Below are positions 9,273 to 23,100 of a DNA stretch of 64,000 nucleotides, piece by piece. Position 1 is the stretch's first letter. Every line of letters begins with the position of its first letter. The notes beneath the pieces are model-generated. The model searched no databases. It saw nothing but the letters and a program-made list of their open reading frames with translations, and was not told where the DNA came from. Made by a program: the position numbers and the translations under genes. The stretch comes from Sphingomonas sp. M1-B02 (GTDB lineage Bacteria; Pseudomonadota; Alphaproteobacteria; Sphingomonadales; Sphingomonadaceae). The stretch spans positions 1,054,001 through 1,118,000 of the forward strand of contig NZ_CP110679.1 in NCBI RefSeq assembly GCF_026167525.1. The letters are read 5' to 3'.

Positions 9273-10502
9273 TTAGCGCGCTAGGAGCGCCAAGGGCACG
9301 GCGTCGGCCATCGCCTTGTAGCCCGCCATCGAGGGATGGAGGCCGTCGCCCGAGTCGAGCTCCGCGCGCAGCAGCGTCGGCTTGGCGGGATCGCGCATCG
9401 CCTTGTCGAAATCGACCACCGCGTCGAAATTGCCGGGGGTGCGTATCCAGGCGTTGACCGCGGCGCGACCGGCTTCGTTGGCGGCGTCGGGGTGGTAATA
9501 TTCCGAGCCGCCGTCGGGCATGATCGTGCCGCCGATCGCCTTGATGCCGTGCGCGCGGGCGCGGGCGACCATTTGCTGGAAGACGCCGATCATCTCGCGG
9601 ACCAGCGCGGCGTGTTGCGCGGGGGTGGCGGGGGCGTCGCGGGTGAGCGTGCCGAGATCGTTGATCCCCTCGACGATGAGCAGGTGCGTCACGCCGGGGA
9701 CGCTCAGCACTTCGCGATCGAAGCGGGCGAGCGCGTTGGGGCCGGCGCCGTCGAGCCGCAAGCGATTGCCGCCGATCCCTGCGTTGAGCACAGCCATGTT
9801 GCGGGTGGCGGCGTTGGCGCGCATCCGCTCGATCAACCGATCGGGCCAGCGCAAATTGGTGTTGGGCTGGACGCCGTAGCCGTCGGTGATCGAATCGCCG
9901 AGGATGACGAGCGCGGAGGCGCCGGGGGAGTCGGTCTCGACGCCGCCGATGAAATACCAGCGGGTGGAGGTTTTCGCGCCTGGGAGGTCCGCGGCCTCGA
10001 CCTGCTGGCCGTGAACGAGGTGGATGTGGGCGCGGGCGCCGGGGTGGCTGGTCTGGCGATCGGGCGCCGTTGGGAGATAGAGGCTGATCGCGAGATCAGC
10101 GCCCGCGGCGACGGGGAGGTCGACGGGATCGGACCAATAGTCCGCACCCGCCGGGATCGTCGCGCTGGGATGGCCGGCGAATTGGAGGCGACGCAGCGTC
10201 GCGGGCTGGATCCGGGCGCTGTCATGCGCGGCGGAGAGCGCGACGCTCGCCGCGCCGATCTCGAGCGGGGCGGTGCCGAAGGCGTTGGAGAAGCGGATCC
10301 GCAGCTGCTTGCCGCCGATCGAGATGCGAACGATCTGGCGCAGCGTGGCGTCGGTCAGGTCTTCGGTGGGGGCGATATTTTCCGCGGTGGGGACCATCTG
10401 CGAAGTGGCCCAGCTTCCCACCCAATGTTCGCGGCTCTGGGCATGCGCGGGCGCGGTGCCCAGGCACAGCAACAGCATCGCCAGCAGCATGCGCTTCAAC
10501 AT
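9273..10502 (-). CDS. Secreted SGNH/GDSL-family esterase
   Basis: 409 residues with a signal peptide (LLAMLLLCLGTAPAHA). After a beta-rich N-terminal region (about 25-195) comes the SGNH block: LVILGDSITDGYG with nucleophile S204, the GIGGNR oxyanion region, LLIVEGINDLG, and DGLHPSMAGYKAMADAV near residues 388-404 carrying the Asp and His. Such enzymes hydrolyse acyl or acetyl esters of carbohydrates or lipids; the substrate is unknown. It follows rutA by 26 bases and has a strong GGAGAGG site, so it may be read from the rut promoter although no link to pyrimidine use is evident. Confidence 0.9.
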   Translation of the reverse strand: MLKRMLLAMLLLCLGTAPAHAQSREHWVGSWATSQMVPTAENIAPTEDLTDATLRQIVRISIGGKQLRIRFSNAFGTAPLEIGAASVALSAAHDSARIQPATLRRLQFAGHPSATIPAGADYWSDPVDLPVAAGADLAISLYLPTAPDRQTSHPGARAHIHLVHGQQVEAADLPGAKTSTRWYFIGGVETDSPGASALVILGDSITDGYGVQPNTNLRWPDRLIERMRANAATRNMAVLNAGIGGNRLRLDGAGPNALARFDREVLSVPGVTHLLIVEGINDLGTLTRDAPATPAQHAALVREMIGVFQQMVARARAHGIKAIGGTIMPDGGSEYYHPDAANEAGRAAVNAWIRTPGNFDAVVDFDKAMRDPAKPTLLRAELDSGDGLHPSMAGYKAMADAVPLALLAR

Positions 10503-10528
10503 TTGCCTCTCCGTTCTTTCTTGGGTGT

Positions 10529-11593
<1,065 letters not shown>

Positions 11594-11596
11594 GTG

Positions 11597-12376
11597 TTAG
11601 CTCCCTAGGAATTCGAGCACGCGTTGGTTGAAACCGTTCGGATCGGTGACGTTGCAGCCGTGCCCGCCCCAACCCATCATGCTCAGCTCTGCCCCCTCGA
11701 TGCCCTCGGCGAGGCGCCGCGAGCAGTTCGATGGCACGAGCATGTCATCCTCGGCGGCCAGCGCAAGGGTCGGCGCGGCGATTTCGTGGAGTCGGGCGTC
11801 GACGTCGAACGCCTTGAGCGCGGCGATGCGCTTTTCATAGGCTTCGGCGCCGGCGAAATGGGCTAGGTGGTGCGCGTCTTCCGCGGCGAGGCGAGCGGCG
11901 TTTTCGGAGATCCAGTTGGCGGGGTAGAGGAAGATGGGCTGGGCGCGGATATAGGCGTCCGGGCCGCTGCTGCGCAGGAGCGCGAGGCGGGCTTCGAAGC
12001 AGCGGGCGAAGTGGGGGTCGGGCCTGGACCAGGCGTTGACCAGGACGAGGCGGTCGACTCGCTCGGGGGCGGCAAGCGCCAGCGCAAGGGCTGCGACGCC
12101 GCCGGCGGCGTGGCCGATGATCGTCGCCTTTTCAAGGTTCAGGCCCTCGATCAGCGCCAGCAGGTCGGCGCCCATCTGCTCGACGGTGACCTGTTCGGGG
12201 AGCGTGCGATCACTACGTCCGGTGCCGCGGTGGTCGTAGAGGATGACGCGGTGGTTTGCGACGAGCGCGGGGAGGTTGGGAAGCCAGTAGTTTGCGGAGC
12301 CGCCGAGGCCCGCGGAGAGGATAAGCGGGGGGCCGGTGCCGTGCTGCTCGTAATAGAGGCCTTCGATACGCGACAC
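11597..12376 (-). CDS. rutD: RutD, putative aminoacrylate hydrolase (alpha/beta hydrolase fold)
   Basis: 259 residues. It matches E. coli RutD, as I recall it, in ILSAGLGGSANYWLPNLPAL, YDHRGTGRSD, CFEARLALLRSSG, QPIFLYPANWISENAARLAAEDAHHLAHF and GGHGCNVTDPNGFN. The nucleophile position reads GHAAGG, with Ala in place of Ser; E. coli RutD is also Ala there, so this is a family trait and not damage. Role: helps turn aminoacrylate into malonic semialdehyde. The GTG start at 12376 has a perfect GGAGG six bases upstream, and that site lies inside the repeat at 12379-12508. Confidence 0.93.
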   Translation of the reverse strand: MSRIEGLYYEQHGTGPPLILSAGLGGSANYWLPNLPALVANHRVILYDHRGTGRSDRTLPEQVTVEQMGADLLALIEGLNLEKATIIGHAAGGVAALALALAAPERVDRLVLVNAWSRPDPHFARCFEARLALLRSSGPDAYIRAQPIFLYPANWISENAARLAAEDAHHLAHFAGAEAYEKRIAALKAFDVDARLHEIAAPTLALAAEDDMLVPSNCSRRLAEGIEGAELSMMGWGGHGCNVTDPNGFNQRVLEFLGS

Positions 12377-12378
12377 CT

Positions 12379-12508
12379 AGATCCTCCCCGGCACGGGGAG
12401 GTGGCAGCCGAGGGCTGACGGAGGGGGCGTGCCGCGAGGGGTATCGCTGGTGGAGAGCCCCCTCCACCAGCCTGCGGCTGGTCCCCCTCCCCGTTCCGGG
12501 GAGGATCT
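12379..12508. repeat. Palindromic repeat (family C) between rutC and rutD
   Basis: A 130-base inverted repeat whose outer arms read AGATCCTCCCCG (12379-12390) and CGGGGAGGATCT (12497-12508), with further complementary blocks around GGAGGGGGC and GCCCCCTCC inside. It starts two bases above the rutD start codon and runs into the rutC stop codon, so it fills the whole intergenic gap. Related CCCCTCCC-type repeats occur at 19996, 39061, 41006 and inside dnaE. Its minus-strand end provides the rutD ribosome binding site. Confidence 0.88.
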
Positions 12509-12890
12509 AAGCAAGATGCGCCACGCTGGCGATCTCGACGAGACAATCGGGCTTCACCAGCTCGCATTTGATGCAGTAGCGCGCAGGCTTCGCGCCCGGG
12601 AAGTACTCGGCGTAAACCTGGTTGAACGCGGCGTAATCGGCCAGGTCCTTGAGGAAGATATGGTTCATCGCAACGTCGGCCAGCGTCGCGCCGGCCGCTT
12701 CGAGGGTGGTCTTGATCACCTCCAGCACGTGCCGCGTCTGCGCCGCGGCGTCGCCGATGTGGAGGACCGCCCCGCCCTCGCCCAGCGCGAGCACGCCCGA
12801 GACATAGACGGTGTTGCCCGCCTTCGCGCCTGCCGAATAAGGTGCGATCGGGGTGGGGAATTGGGGTGGGTTGATCGGTTCGAAGGGCAT
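12507..12890 (-). CDS. rutC: RutC, aminoacrylate deaminase (RidA/YjgF family)
   Basis: 127 residues: [32 protein letters not shown] at the N terminus and the family C-terminal signature [22 protein letters not shown] with the conserved Arg and Cys. RutC-type RidA proteins act on the reactive aminoacrylate intermediate of uracil breakdown. The start at 12890 follows GGAGACC; an upstream in-frame ATG at 12917 lies in the repeat region and adds unrelated residues. The stop codon overlaps the next palindromic repeat by two bases. Confidence 0.93.
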   Translation of the reverse strand: MPFEPINPPQFPTPIAPYSAGAKAGNTVYVSGVLALGEGGAVLHIGDAAAQTRHVLEVIKTTLEAAGATLADVAMNHIFLKDLADYAAFNQVYAEYFPGAKPARYCIKCELVKPDCLVEIASVAHLA

Positions 12891-12910
12891 TCTCGGTCTC
12901 CTATTCAGCC

Positions 12911-13003
12911 CCGTCATGCTGAACTTGTTTCAGCATCCATCGCGTAACGGGCTAGCGCATCGCATGGGGAGGGTTGGATCCTGAAACGGGTTCAGGATGA
13001 CGG
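12911..13003. repeat. Palindromic repeat (family B) between rutB and rutC
   Basis: Outer arms CCGTCATGCTGAAC (from 12911) and GTTCAGGATGACGG (to 13003) face each other around about 40 unrelated bases. Each arm contains its own hairpin: GCTGAACTTGTTTCAGC on the left and CCTGAAACGGGTTCAGG on the right. The outer ends resemble the CGTCA ends of family A, but the stems differ. It occupies most of the rutB-rutC gap. Confidence 0.85.
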
Positions 13004-13027
13004 TGTAGGTGGGGCGAACGCAGCGCG

Positions 13028-13753
<726 letters not shown>

Positions 13754-13871
13754 GTCTGTCCCTTCGCTCGCGAAGGTGAACCAGCGCTCGCGTTCCCGCA
13801 AGTAGGCCGCAAGCCCTTGTTTACACTTGCGCGCTTAAGGCCGTGTGCAGGGGGGACGCGAAAGGACGCCC

Positions 13872-15071
13872 GTGCCTGCCCTCGCCCCGTCGCTCAACGA
13901 CGACCTCGCCAGCCGCAAACGCCACGTCTTCGGCTTTGCGTCACTCGTGGCGCTGCTGCTGATGCTGATCGTGACGACCGGCCTATCGCACTATACCTCG
14001 CAGCAGCGCCGTGCCGCGACGGACTGGCAGATGCACACGCTGGAAGTGCTGCTGGTCACCGAGAAATTCCGGTCCTCGATCAACGAATCGCTGCGTGGAG
14101 AACGGGGCTACCTGATCACCGGCGATCCGCGATTTCTCGACGCTTATGATCGCGGCGTCCGCAACGCGCCTGTCGCTGCCGAAGAACTGCTCGCGCTGAC
14201 CCGGGATCGGCCCGCCGCCCGCACCCAGCTGATGAACCTGCTTCCCCGGCTCAATCGCTATCTCGCCGTCATCGAGCGGACCGTGAACCTGTATCGCGCG
14301 GGCCGGCGTGCAGAGGCGGTTGGAATGGTCCAATCCGGAATCGGCCGGCGTCATATCGAAACGCTGCTCGCAATGACGGCGCAGCTCGAGAATGAGGAGC
14401 GCCGCCTGCTCGCCGAGCGGGAGGCGGCCGGAGCGCGCGCCGCGTTCATCGCCGATGTGGCCAGCCTGGCAATGTCGGCAGTGGCGCTTCTCTTCCTGCT
14501 GATCGTCGCCTGGGCAGGATATACGGCGTCGCGCGCGCGACAGCAGGCGCTGGAACTGGCGCAACAGCTCCGCCTTGCCGCCACAATCGACGAGCTTACC
14601 GGCCTGCTCAATCGCCGCGCCTTTCTGGCGGCTTTGGATACCGAGATCGCGCGCGTCAGCCGCAGCGGCGCGCCGCTGGCGATCGCGCTGGTCGATCTCG
14701 ATTATTTCAAGAAAGTGAACGACAATTTCGGTCACCATGCCGGCGACCAGGTGTTGCGCCGCTTCGCCGAAATCGCGCGCGAGAAGATGCGCGCCGCCGA
14801 CATGCTGGGCCGCATCGGCGGCGAGGAGTTCGCGGTGCTGATGCCCGATACCGACAAGGTGGAATCGGGCATCGCCGGCGAACGGCTGCGCGAAGGCATC
14901 GCCCGCCGCCACATCGTGCTGGAGACCGGCGTGCTCGTGCCGATCACCGTCAGCGTCGGCGTCGCCCACTACATTCCCGGCGAGACCCGCGACCAGCTCA
15001 TCATCCGCGCCGACGAAGCGCTGTATGAGGCGAAGCATTCCGGGCGGAACCGCACGCGACTGGCGGCCTGA
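13872..15071 (+). CDS. Membrane diguanylate cyclase with CHASE3-like sensor
   Basis: About 399 residues. One transmembrane helix near residues 20-40, a periplasmic helical CHASE3-like region (SSINESLRGERGYLITGDPRFL), a second transmembrane helix near 195-220, then a GGDEF domain (TIDELTGLLNRRAF, LVDLDYFKKVNDNFGHHAGD, GRIGGEEFAVLMP). The active site is GGEEF, and RAAD five residues before it is a canonical inhibitory c-di-GMP I-site, so an active, product-inhibited cyclase is expected. GTG 13872 is chosen because AAAGGA lies five bases upstream; GTG 13845 is an alternative. The ligand is unknown. Confidence 0.92.
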   Translation: MPALAPSLNDDLASRKRHVFGFASLVALLLMLIVTTGLSHYTSQQRRAATDWQMHTLEVLLVTEKFRSSINESLRGERGYLITGDPRFLDAYDRGVRNAPVAAEELLALTRDRPAARTQLMNLLPRLNRYLAVIERTVNLYRAGRRAEAVGMVQSGIGRRHIETLLAMTAQLENEERRLLAEREAAGARAAFIADVASLAMSAVALLFLLIVAWAGYTASRARQQALELAQQLRLAATIDELTGLLNRRAFLAALDTEIARVSRSGAPLAIALVDLDYFKKVNDNFGHHAGDQVLRRFAEIAREKMRAADMLGRIGGEEFAVLMPDTDKVESGIAGERLREGIARRHIVLETGVLVPITVSVGVAHYIPGETRDQLIIRADEALYEAKHSGRNRTRLAA

Positions 15072-15147
15072 AGGGCGCTTTTGGGGCTTGGTGGGGAGTC
15101 AGGAAGTGGGTGGTAAGCCGACATGGATTGATCCATCGCGACTGTAG

Positions 15148-15441
15148 TCATTCACCTCTAAGACGAAGTGACGGGGCTCGCGCCTTGAAAAATCTCAGAA
15201 TTAGCGTTCCCAACATGAGCCATGTGGCAAGAATCGCTGGAAACGCGATCCCCATGGCGACCGCGGTGACTAGAGCCGTGATGCCGTAAACAGGCTGGCC
15301 GTTTTGGTAGACTGCGGTGCCGCCCGTCATCCCCAGAATCCCGAAGAAGAGCATGACCGGCATCATGAGCGCCAGATTGGCCAGATAGCCAAATTTGAAA
15401 ACTGATCCAGCCGATAGGCGATCCGTACCGATCTCGCGCAT
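15148..15441 (-). CDS. Small two-helix membrane protein, function unknown
   Basis: 97 residues from ATG 15441, which has a perfect GGAGG five bases upstream. Two clear transmembrane stretches: ANLALMMPVMLFFGILGMTG and TALVTAVAMGIAFPAILATW running into LMLGTLILRF. The C terminus is basic (FFKARAPSLRLRGE). I do not recognise a family. It sits alone, downstream of and convergent with the cyclase gene. Confidence 0.65.
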   Translation of the reverse strand: MREIGTDRLSAGSVFKFGYLANLALMMPVMLFFGILGMTGGTAVYQNGQPVYGITALVTAVAMGIAFPAILATWLMLGTLILRFFKARAPSLRLRGE

Positions 15442-15590
15442 ATAAGCCTCCCTGTCCGGCTCGGATCTACGCACTCGAGCCAACATCCGCAATTGAATCA
15501 GCCCCCGCCAAGGAACGTCTGGGCACGACGGTGTGCTATTGCTCTAGGCCACTCGCGCCCTTAAGCATCGCTGTCCCATAAGGAATCTCG

Positions 15591-18212
<2,622 letters not shown>

Positions 18213-18220
18213 GTAAGGCC

Positions 18221-18303
18221 GTCATCCCGGCGAAAGCCGTCACCCAGAGCCAAGCAGGGCTGCGCTGAGCCGCCCTGGATCCCGGCTTTCGCCGGGATGA
18301 CGG
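18221..18303. repeat. Palindromic repeat (family A)
   Basis: Perfect 20-bp inverted arms CGTCATCCCGGCGAAAGCCG (18221-18240) and its reverse complement (18284-18303), with CGTCA at the outer ends as in the other family A copies. It lies between the convergent stop codons of the aminopeptidase and acyl-CoA synthetase genes and could act as a bidirectional terminator. Confidence 0.9.
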
Positions 18304-18321
18304 CTATGGCGGGGGCGGGCC

Positions 18322-19923
18322 TCAGGCAGCCGCCAGCCGGAAATCCTTATACTGCTCGCGGATCGCGGTCTTGAGCAGCTTGCCGGTGGCCGTGTGTGGC
18401 AGGCTGTCGACGAAATGGACTTCGTCGGGCAGCCACCATTTGGCGACATGCTGCGCCAGATGCGCCTGGATTTCCTCGGGGGTCACCTCGGCGCCGGGCT
18501 TGCGGACGACGAGCAGGATCGGCCGTTCTTCCCAGCGCGGATGATGGACGCCGATCGCCGCGGCTTCGGCGACGCCCGCGCAGCCGACCGCGGCATTTTC
18601 GAGCTCGACCGAGCTGATCCATTCGCCGCCCGATTTGATGACGTCCTTGGCGCGATCGGTGATCTGCATCGTCCCGTCGGCATGGAGGACCGCGACGTCA
18701 CCGGTGTCGAACCAATTTTCGGCGTCGACGCAGGGCCCGCTTTCGTCCTGGAAATATTGGCGGATCACCCAGGGGCCGCGGACCTGAAGCCGCCCCGAGC
18801 TCTTGCCGTCGCGTGGCTGGATCACGCCCTCGTCGGTGACTACGCGCAGCTCGACCCCGAACGGGACCTTGCCCTGCATCGCCACCTGGCCGACCTGTTC
18901 TTCGAACGAGAGATCGTCCCAATCGTGCGACGGCGCCCCCATCGTGCCGATCGGCGAGGTTTCGGTCATGCCCCAGGCATGGTTGACGCGGATGCCCATC
19001 TTCATCAGCCGCTCGATCATCGCGCGCGGCGCCGCCGAGCCGCCGATCGTAACGATCTTGAGATGCTCGGGCGCCGCGCCGGTGGCGTCCATATACTGGA
19101 ACATGCCGAACCAGACGGTGGGCACGCCGGCGCTGTGGGTGACCTTTTCGCGGTTCATCAGGTCGCAGAGGATCTTGGGCTCGTTGATCGCCGAGAAGAC
19201 GAATTTGACGCCGACCGCGGCGCCGGCGAAGGGAAGTCCCCAGCCGACTGCGTGGAACATCGGCACGATCGGCATCGCCACCGACTGGGTGGAGAGATCG
19301 AATTCGGCGGGCTGGAGTTCGGTGATCGCGTGGATCACGGTGGAGCGGTGGGTATAGACCACGCCCTTGGGATTGCCGGTGGTGCCGCTGGTGTAGCAGA
19401 GCATGCAGGGTTCGCGTTCGTCGCCCTCGACCCAGGCATAGTCGCCGTCCTCGCGCGCGATGAGCGCTTCGAAACTGGCGGCGTCATCGGGGTCCGCGTC
19501 GAAGCAGACATAATGCTCGATCGTCGGCCAGTGCGGCTTCATCTTGTCGACCAGGGGCGCGAAGGCCTTGTCGTAGAGGAGGACCCGATCCTCGGCATGG
19601 TTGGCGATGAAGGCGAGCTGATCGTCGAACAGCCGCGGATTGATCGTGTGGATCAGCCCGCCCATCCCGATCGTGCCATACCAGGCTACCAAATGGCGGC
19701 TATGGTTCATCGCCAGCGTCGCGACGCGATCGCCGACCTTGACCCCCAGCCGCTCGAGCGCCTGCGCCAGCTTGCGCGAATCGCGGGCGATTCCGGCCCA
19801 GTCGGTGCGGGTCTCGCCGCCGTCGGCCCAGCGGGTGACGATCTCCCGCGACCCATGCTCGCGCGCGGCGTGATCGAGCAGGCGCATCACGCGGAGCTCG
19901 AAATCCTGCATTCCACCCAGCAT
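18322..19923 (-). CDS. Fatty-acyl-CoA synthetase (AMP-forming)
   Basis: 533 residues of the ANL superfamily. The AMP/phosphate loop is [20 protein letters not shown]. Later come [13 protein letters not shown], the [34 protein letters not shown] hinge, and [17 protein letters not shown] with the catalytic Lys. The layout is that of medium- or long-chain acyl-CoA ligases, which activate fatty acids by ATP-dependent adenylation and transfer to CoA. The start at 19923 follows GGAGAG; ATGs at 19935 and 19911 are also in frame. Chain-length preference cannot be read from the sequence. Confidence 0.93.
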   Translation of the reverse strand: MLGGMQDFELRVMRLLDHAAREHGSREIVTRWADGGETRTDWAGIARDSRKLAQALERLGVKVGDRVATLAMNHSRHLVAWYGTIGMGGLIHTINPRLFDDQLAFIANHAEDRVLLYDKAFAPLVDKMKPHWPTIEHYVCFDADPDDAASFEALIAREDGDYAWVEGDEREPCMLCYTSGTTGNPKGVVYTHRSTVIHAITELQPAEFDLSTQSVAMPIVPMFHAVGWGLPFAGAAVGVKFVFSAINEPKILCDLMNREKVTHSAGVPTVWFGMFQYMDATGAAPEHLKIVTIGGSAAPRAMIERLMKMGIRVNHAWGMTETSPIGTMGAPSHDWDDLSFEEQVGQVAMQGKVPFGVELRVVTDEGVIQPRDGKSSGRLQVRGPWVIRQYFQDESGPCVDAENWFDTGDVAVLHADGTMQITDRAKDVIKSGGEWISSVELENAAVGCAGVAEAAAIGVHHPRWEERPILLVVRKPGAEVTPEEIQAHLAQHVAKWWLPDEVHFVDSLPHTATGKLLKTAIREQYKDFRLAAA

Positions 19924-19995
19924 TGCTCTCTCCATACCGGTTTTTCGAGAACCTAGCGTCGGTAGATAGTGGGTGTCGAGAGTGGCGTAGCTAAA

Positions 19996-20100
19996 AGCCC
20001 CTCCCCTTCAGGGGAGGGGTTGGGGTGGGGCGTGACCGTCTCATCGAGATCTTCGCGCGCCGACAGCCCCTCCCCTAACCCCTCCCGCAAGCAGAAGGGG
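19996..20100. repeat. Palindromic repeat (family C) downstream of dnaE
   Basis: The left hairpin AGCCCCTCCCCTTCAGGGGAGGGG begins at 19996 and a related CCCCTCCC block lies at 20064-20100, ending at the dnaE stop codon. Positions 20065-20090 match 25 of 26 bases of the copy inside dnaE at 22668-22693. It probably ends dnaE transcription. Confidence 0.85.
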
Positions 20101-20102
20101 GA

Positions 20103-23100
20103 TTAGGCGGCGGCGGCCAGGCGCTGGCTTTCGGCAGTCTTGAGCGCCGCGTGGCGGATGCCGTGCAGCTTCTCGATCTTCTGGGCGAGTTCGCCGTCCA
20201 GGCGGAAGTTGCGTCCCAGCACCACCGTCGCCTCGCCCTCGGCGAGGGGCGCGCGCACCAGTATTTCGCCGCGGCCGCCGCGCTGATCGGCCATCAGCTC
20301 TGCGAGCACGCCGAGCACGCGCGGATCATCGACCACCACCTCGAGCAGGAGCTGGGCGGTGTTGGCAAGCGTCTCGAAAGGCTGGACGCGCTTGACGGTC
20401 ACGCGCGGCGTGTCTTCACCGGCGCGCTTGTCGAGCTCTACGGTCAGCACGCCGCACCCGCCTGCCCGCGCGGCCTCTTCCATGTCCTTCGCGGCCAACT
20501 CCTCGAAGCAGGTCACGGGGATCTGGCCGCTGGTGTCGGAGATGGTCGCCATCAGATAGCGATTGCCGCGCGCCGAGGTGCGCCAGCGCGCATCCTCGAT
20601 CAGGGCGGCAACGGTCGCGCCGATGCGGGCGCCTTCGGGGATCGGGATTTCGCCGAGCGTGCTCAGGTCGCGCGCGCCGTGGACGCGGGCGAGATGCTGG
20701 TAGCGATCGAGCGGGTGCGCCGAGAAATAATAGCCGAAGGCTTCCTTCTCGGCGTTGATCCGATCGGCAAGCGACCAGTGCGCGCTCTTGGGCAGCGCAA
20801 TCGCGCCGCCGCCGGCTTCGGATTCGCCGAACAGGCCGCCCTGCCCGCTTGTCTTGCTGTCCTGCGTGCGCTGCGCGACCGCGAGCACCGTTTCGGCGGC
20901 GGCAAAGACCCCGGCGCGATTGGGCTCGATGCTGTCGAACGCCCCCGCCCCGGCCAACGTCTCGACCTGGCGCTTGTTTAGCAGGCGTGGATCGACGCGG
21001 CGCGCAAGATCGTCGAGCGACTGGAAGCGGCCATTTTCGTCTCGCTCCTCGACGAGCAATTCCATCGCACGCTCGCCGACGCCCTTGAGCCCGCCCAGCG
21101 CATAGCGCACCGCAAGACCCTCGCCATGCTTCTCGACCGAGAAATCGGCGAGGCTGGCGTTGATGTCGGGCGGCAGGCATTCGACGTCGAGCCGGCGCAT
21201 ATCGTCGGCGAAGATGGCGAGCTTGTCGGTCTGGTGGATGTCATAGGCCATCGACGCGGCGTAGAATTCGTGCGGGTAATGCGTCTTGAGCCAGGCGGTC
21301 TGGTAGGCCAGCAGCGCATAGGCCGCGGCGTGCGACTTGTTGAAGCCGTAGCCGGCGAACTTGTCGATCAAGTCGAACAGTTCGTTCGCCTGCTTGGCCG
21401 GGATGTTGTTCACCTTCAGGCAGCCCTCGACGAAGCCGGCGCGCTGGGCGTCCATCTCGGCCTTGATCTTCTTGCCCATCGCGCGGCGGAGCATATCGGC
21501 GCCGCCGAGGCTGTAGCCGGCCAGGATCTGCGCGGCCTGCATCACCTGTTCCTGATAGACGAAGATGCCGTAGGTCTCGTGGAGCACCGTTTCCAGCAGG
21601 GGGTGCGGATAGACGATCGGCTCGCGGCCGCCCTTGCGGTGACCGAACATCGGAATGTTATCCATCGGGCCCGGGCGATAGAGCGAGACGAGCGCGATGA
21701 TGTCGCCGAAATTGGTCGGGCGGACCGCCGTCAGGGTGCGGCGCATGCCTTCGGATTCGAGCTGGAACACGCCGACAGTGTCGCCGCGCTGGAGCAGGTC
21801 GTAGACTTGCGGATCGTCCCAGCTGAGCGTTTCGAGATCGACTTCGATGCCGCGATCGCCGAGCAATTCGACTGCCTTCTTGAGCACCGACAGCGTCTTG
21901 AGCCCGAGAAAGTCGAACTTCACCAGCCCCGCCGCCTCGACATATTTCATGTCGAACTGGGTGACCGGCATGTCCGAACGCGGATCGCGATAGAGCGGGA
22001 CGAGCTCGGCGAGCGGGCGATCGCCGATCACCACGCCGGCGGCGTGGGTCGAGCTGTGCCGCGGCAGCCCCTCCAGCCGCATCGACAGATCGACGAGATG
22101 GCGGACGCCGGGGTCGTTCTTATATTCCGAGTGGAAGTCGCTGACGCCGTTGAGCGTGCGTTCGAGCGTCCAGGGATCGGCGGGCAGATTGGGGATCAGC
22201 TTGGCGAGGCGATCGACCTGGCCATAGCTCATCTGCAGCACGCGCCCGACGTCCTTGAGCACCGCGCGCGCCTTCATCGTCCCGAAGGTGATGATCTGCG
22301 CGACCTGGCCGGTGCCATATTTCTGCTGGACGTAGCGGATCACTTCGCCGCGCCGGGTTTCGCAGAAATCGATGTCGAAATCGGGCATCGACACGCGTTC
22401 GGGATTGAGGAAGCGTTCGAACAGCAGGCCGAGCTTCAGCGGATCGAGATCGGTGATCGTCAGCACCCAGGCCACGACCGAGCCCGCGCCCGAACCACGG
22501 CCCGGGCCGACGGGGATGTCGTGCGCCTTCGCCCATTGGATGAAATCGGCGACGATCAGGAAATAGCCGGGGAAGCCCATCTGGATGATGACGTCGAGCT
22601 CGAATTCGAGGCGATCGCGATAGGGCTGTGTCCAGTCGGTCTCTTCCCCCTTTCCGGCCACGGGACTCCCCTCCCCTAGCCCCTCCCGCAAGCGGGAGGG
22701 GAACGACCTTCCCTCGATCTGGGCGATCTTCGCCAGGCGGCGATCGAGGCCGGCGCGGGAGAGTTCGCGCAGCATCGTGGCTTCGCCTTCGCGGTCGCCG
22801 GCGAGGCTGGGGAGGATGGGCTTGCGCTTGGGCGCGGCGACCGCGCAGCGCTGGGCTACCACCAGCGTGTTCGCGATCGCCTCGGGCAGATCGGCGAACA
22901 GCGACTTCATTTCGTTGGCGGGCTTCATCCACGCGTCGGGCGAGCTGCGCGGGCGGTCGTCGCTGGCGATGTAGGACGAGTTGGCGATGCACAGCATCGC
23001 GTCATGCGCTTCGTGGAAGCTTTCCTCGGCGAAGCAGCAGGGGTTGGTCGCGACCAGAGGCAGATCGCGGGCATAGGCATAATCGAGCAATTTGGGTTCG

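Noticed and set aside
12097..12123. Loss of the catalytic serine in RutD taken as a sign of a broken gene
   Set aside because: E. coli RutD, as I recall its sequence, also has Ala in this position (GHALG), and the rest of the protein is intact.
18394..19956. A 520-codon plus-strand frame opposite the acyl-CoA synthetase
   Set aside because: Low-complexity Asp/Arg/His-rich translation without motifs; the minus-strand enzyme accounts for the sequence.
22667..22704. An intein or frameshift in dnaE
   Set aside because: The extra block is only 13 residues, has no splicing motifs, and the frame stays open on both sides.
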